Shown: piece by piece, positions 23,863-24,198 of the stretch | Numbering within the stretch: position 1 is the first letter of the stretch | Layout of the letters: each line of letters opens with the position of its first letter | DNA from: CAUJIW01 sp963205175 | GTDB taxonomy: Bacteria > Pseudomonadota > Alphaproteobacteria > Sphingomonadales > Sphingomonadaceae | Reading direction: 5' to 3' (one strand) | Length of the DNA: 24,198 bases | Assembly (NCBI GenBank): GCA_041060555.1 | Contig: JBEUDS010000033.1 | Notes under the pieces: model-generated | What the model saw: only the letters and a program-made list of their open reading frames with translations | Databases searched by the model: none | What the model was told of the DNA's origin: nothing | Program-made: the position numbers and the translations under genes

Positions 23863-23902
23863 GTCTGATCGCTTGCGAGGGAAACAGCAATGCACCCCTC
23901 GT

Positions 23903-23916
23903 CTAATTCGAATTAG
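23903..23916. promoter_or_regulatory. 14-bp palindrome upstream of coxG, possible operator
   Basis: CTAATTCGAATTAG is a perfect 14-base palindrome about 40 bases upstream of the candidate -10 box. Its AT-rich symmetric form, in otherwise GC-rich DNA, is what a dimeric helix-turn-helix regulator would bind. No regulator gene is in the window, so the partner is unknown. Confidence 0.4.
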
Positions 23917-24071
23917 GCTATTTTCAATGGGTTAGGCTGCCCCGGCCGGCTCGACGCAAGACAGGGCGGGCGGTACGCCGGCCCAAGGGAAGGGGCATCA
24001 CGACGCCACATCCCGACGGATTGCGACACCGGCGGGCCGACAACGGAATTGCGTTGCCAACCGGGGATAAA
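23917..24071. other. Gene-free stretch between the coxG control region and the IS
   Basis: Minus-strand frames are partly open here, but none yields a recognisable protein; the longest opens inside the IS end. It may be the remnant of an upstream region cut by the IS insertion. I see no RNA gene or clear terminator. Confidence 0.5.
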
Positions 24072-24198
24072 GGTCGCGTCCGTCAAGGTGGTGTAATTTC
24101 GGCTGTGGCCGTGGGCCATCGTCAGGCGGCTTTGGCGGTGATGTGTAGGGGCTGATTTTCCTCCTCGATCATGGGTTGGTTGAGTTCGGCCATGCCTT
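24072..24198 (-). mobile_element. End of an IS256-type insertion sequence (transposase 3' side)
   Basis: The terminus at 24072 reads GGTCGCGTCCG, five bases, then GTGGTGTAATTTC, matching the left IS end at 127 at about 22 of 29 positions. About 50 bases inside it a minus-strand reading frame ends, the spacing usual between an IS256-family transposase stop and its terminal repeat. The element continues past the window edge. The nine bases outside this terminus do not repeat those at 128-136, so the two ends are not one insertion with a target duplication. They are probably separate copies. Confidence 0.62.
24122..24198 (-). CDS. IS256-type transposase, C-terminal fragment (partial at window edge)
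   Basis: Only the last 24 or so codons are in the window, ending MIEEENQPLHITAKAA and a TGA at 24122-24124. The closing pattern, with a final ITxKAA, resembles C-termini of IS256 (mutator-like) transposases in alphaproteobacteria. The catalytic DDE residues lie outside. The family call leans on the terminal inverted repeat just downstream. Confidence 0.5.
   Translation of the reverse strand, partial: GMAELNQPMIEEENQPLHITAKAA

Noticed and set aside
127..24072. A 24-kb composite transposon carried between the two IS ends
   Set aside because: The content includes core genes (mfd, recG, sdhE, recX) and the equal 127-base ends are better explained by assembly breaks at a repeated IS.
23913..24119. 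68-codon minus-strand frame starting inside the right IS end
   Set aside because: It spans the IS terminus and intergenic DNA and has no recognisable family or ribosome binding site.
1..24198. CRISPR array, tRNA, rRNA or phage genes
   Set aside because: Looked for spaced direct repeats, tRNA-like cloverleaf ends and phage proteins; none seen.

Overview
The window is GC-rich, densely coded DNA from an alphaproteobacterium. The evidence is the recG / sdhE / mfd neighbourhood with a DUF502 gene, the Caulobacter-type sphingolipid genes, and the molybdenum-hydroxylase maturation genes. I cannot name a genus.

Layout. Positions 1-127 look like one end of an IS256-type insertion sequence, directly abutting the 3' remnant of a DsbA-family oxidoreductase gene (128-430). 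Next come mfd and sdhE (minus strand) diverging from recG (plus strand), the DNA repair core. A DUF502 membrane protein gene follows, converging on recG. Positions 7085-19916 hold the most notable content: twelve genes for making, modifying and probably moving bacterial sphingolipids. recX follows, converging on a maturation operon for molybdenum hydroxylases (coxG, an xdhC/coxI-like gene, and a fused molybdopterin-binding/MocA gene). Positions 24072-24198 are the other end of an IS256-type element, with the last codons of its transposase.

How the sphingolipid genes fit together. On the minus strand, AasR (fatty acyl-AMP ligase) would load a fatty acid onto the dedicated carrier AcpR. Spt would condense it with serine, CerR would reduce the keto group, and BCerS (GNAT-like) would N-acylate to give ceramide. 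A His-box hydroxylase whose stop codon overlaps the BCerS start probably hydroxylates one of the chains. On the plus strand, a secreted DUF2141 protein, a diacylglycerol-kinase-fold ceramide kinase and a nucleotidyltransferase-like protein match the CpgA-CpgB-CpgC set that builds an anionic ceramide phosphoglycerate headgroup. A MOP-family flippase and two LptF/LptG-type permeases lie upstream of the hydroxylase and BCerS in the same direction. They are candidates for a dedicated route taking the lipid to the outer membrane.

The two IS-like ends are each exactly 127 bases and have matching termini. The simplest reading is that the window is a whole short-read contig ending in a repeated IS. 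Family assignments rest on reading translated sequences and motifs; no database search was run.
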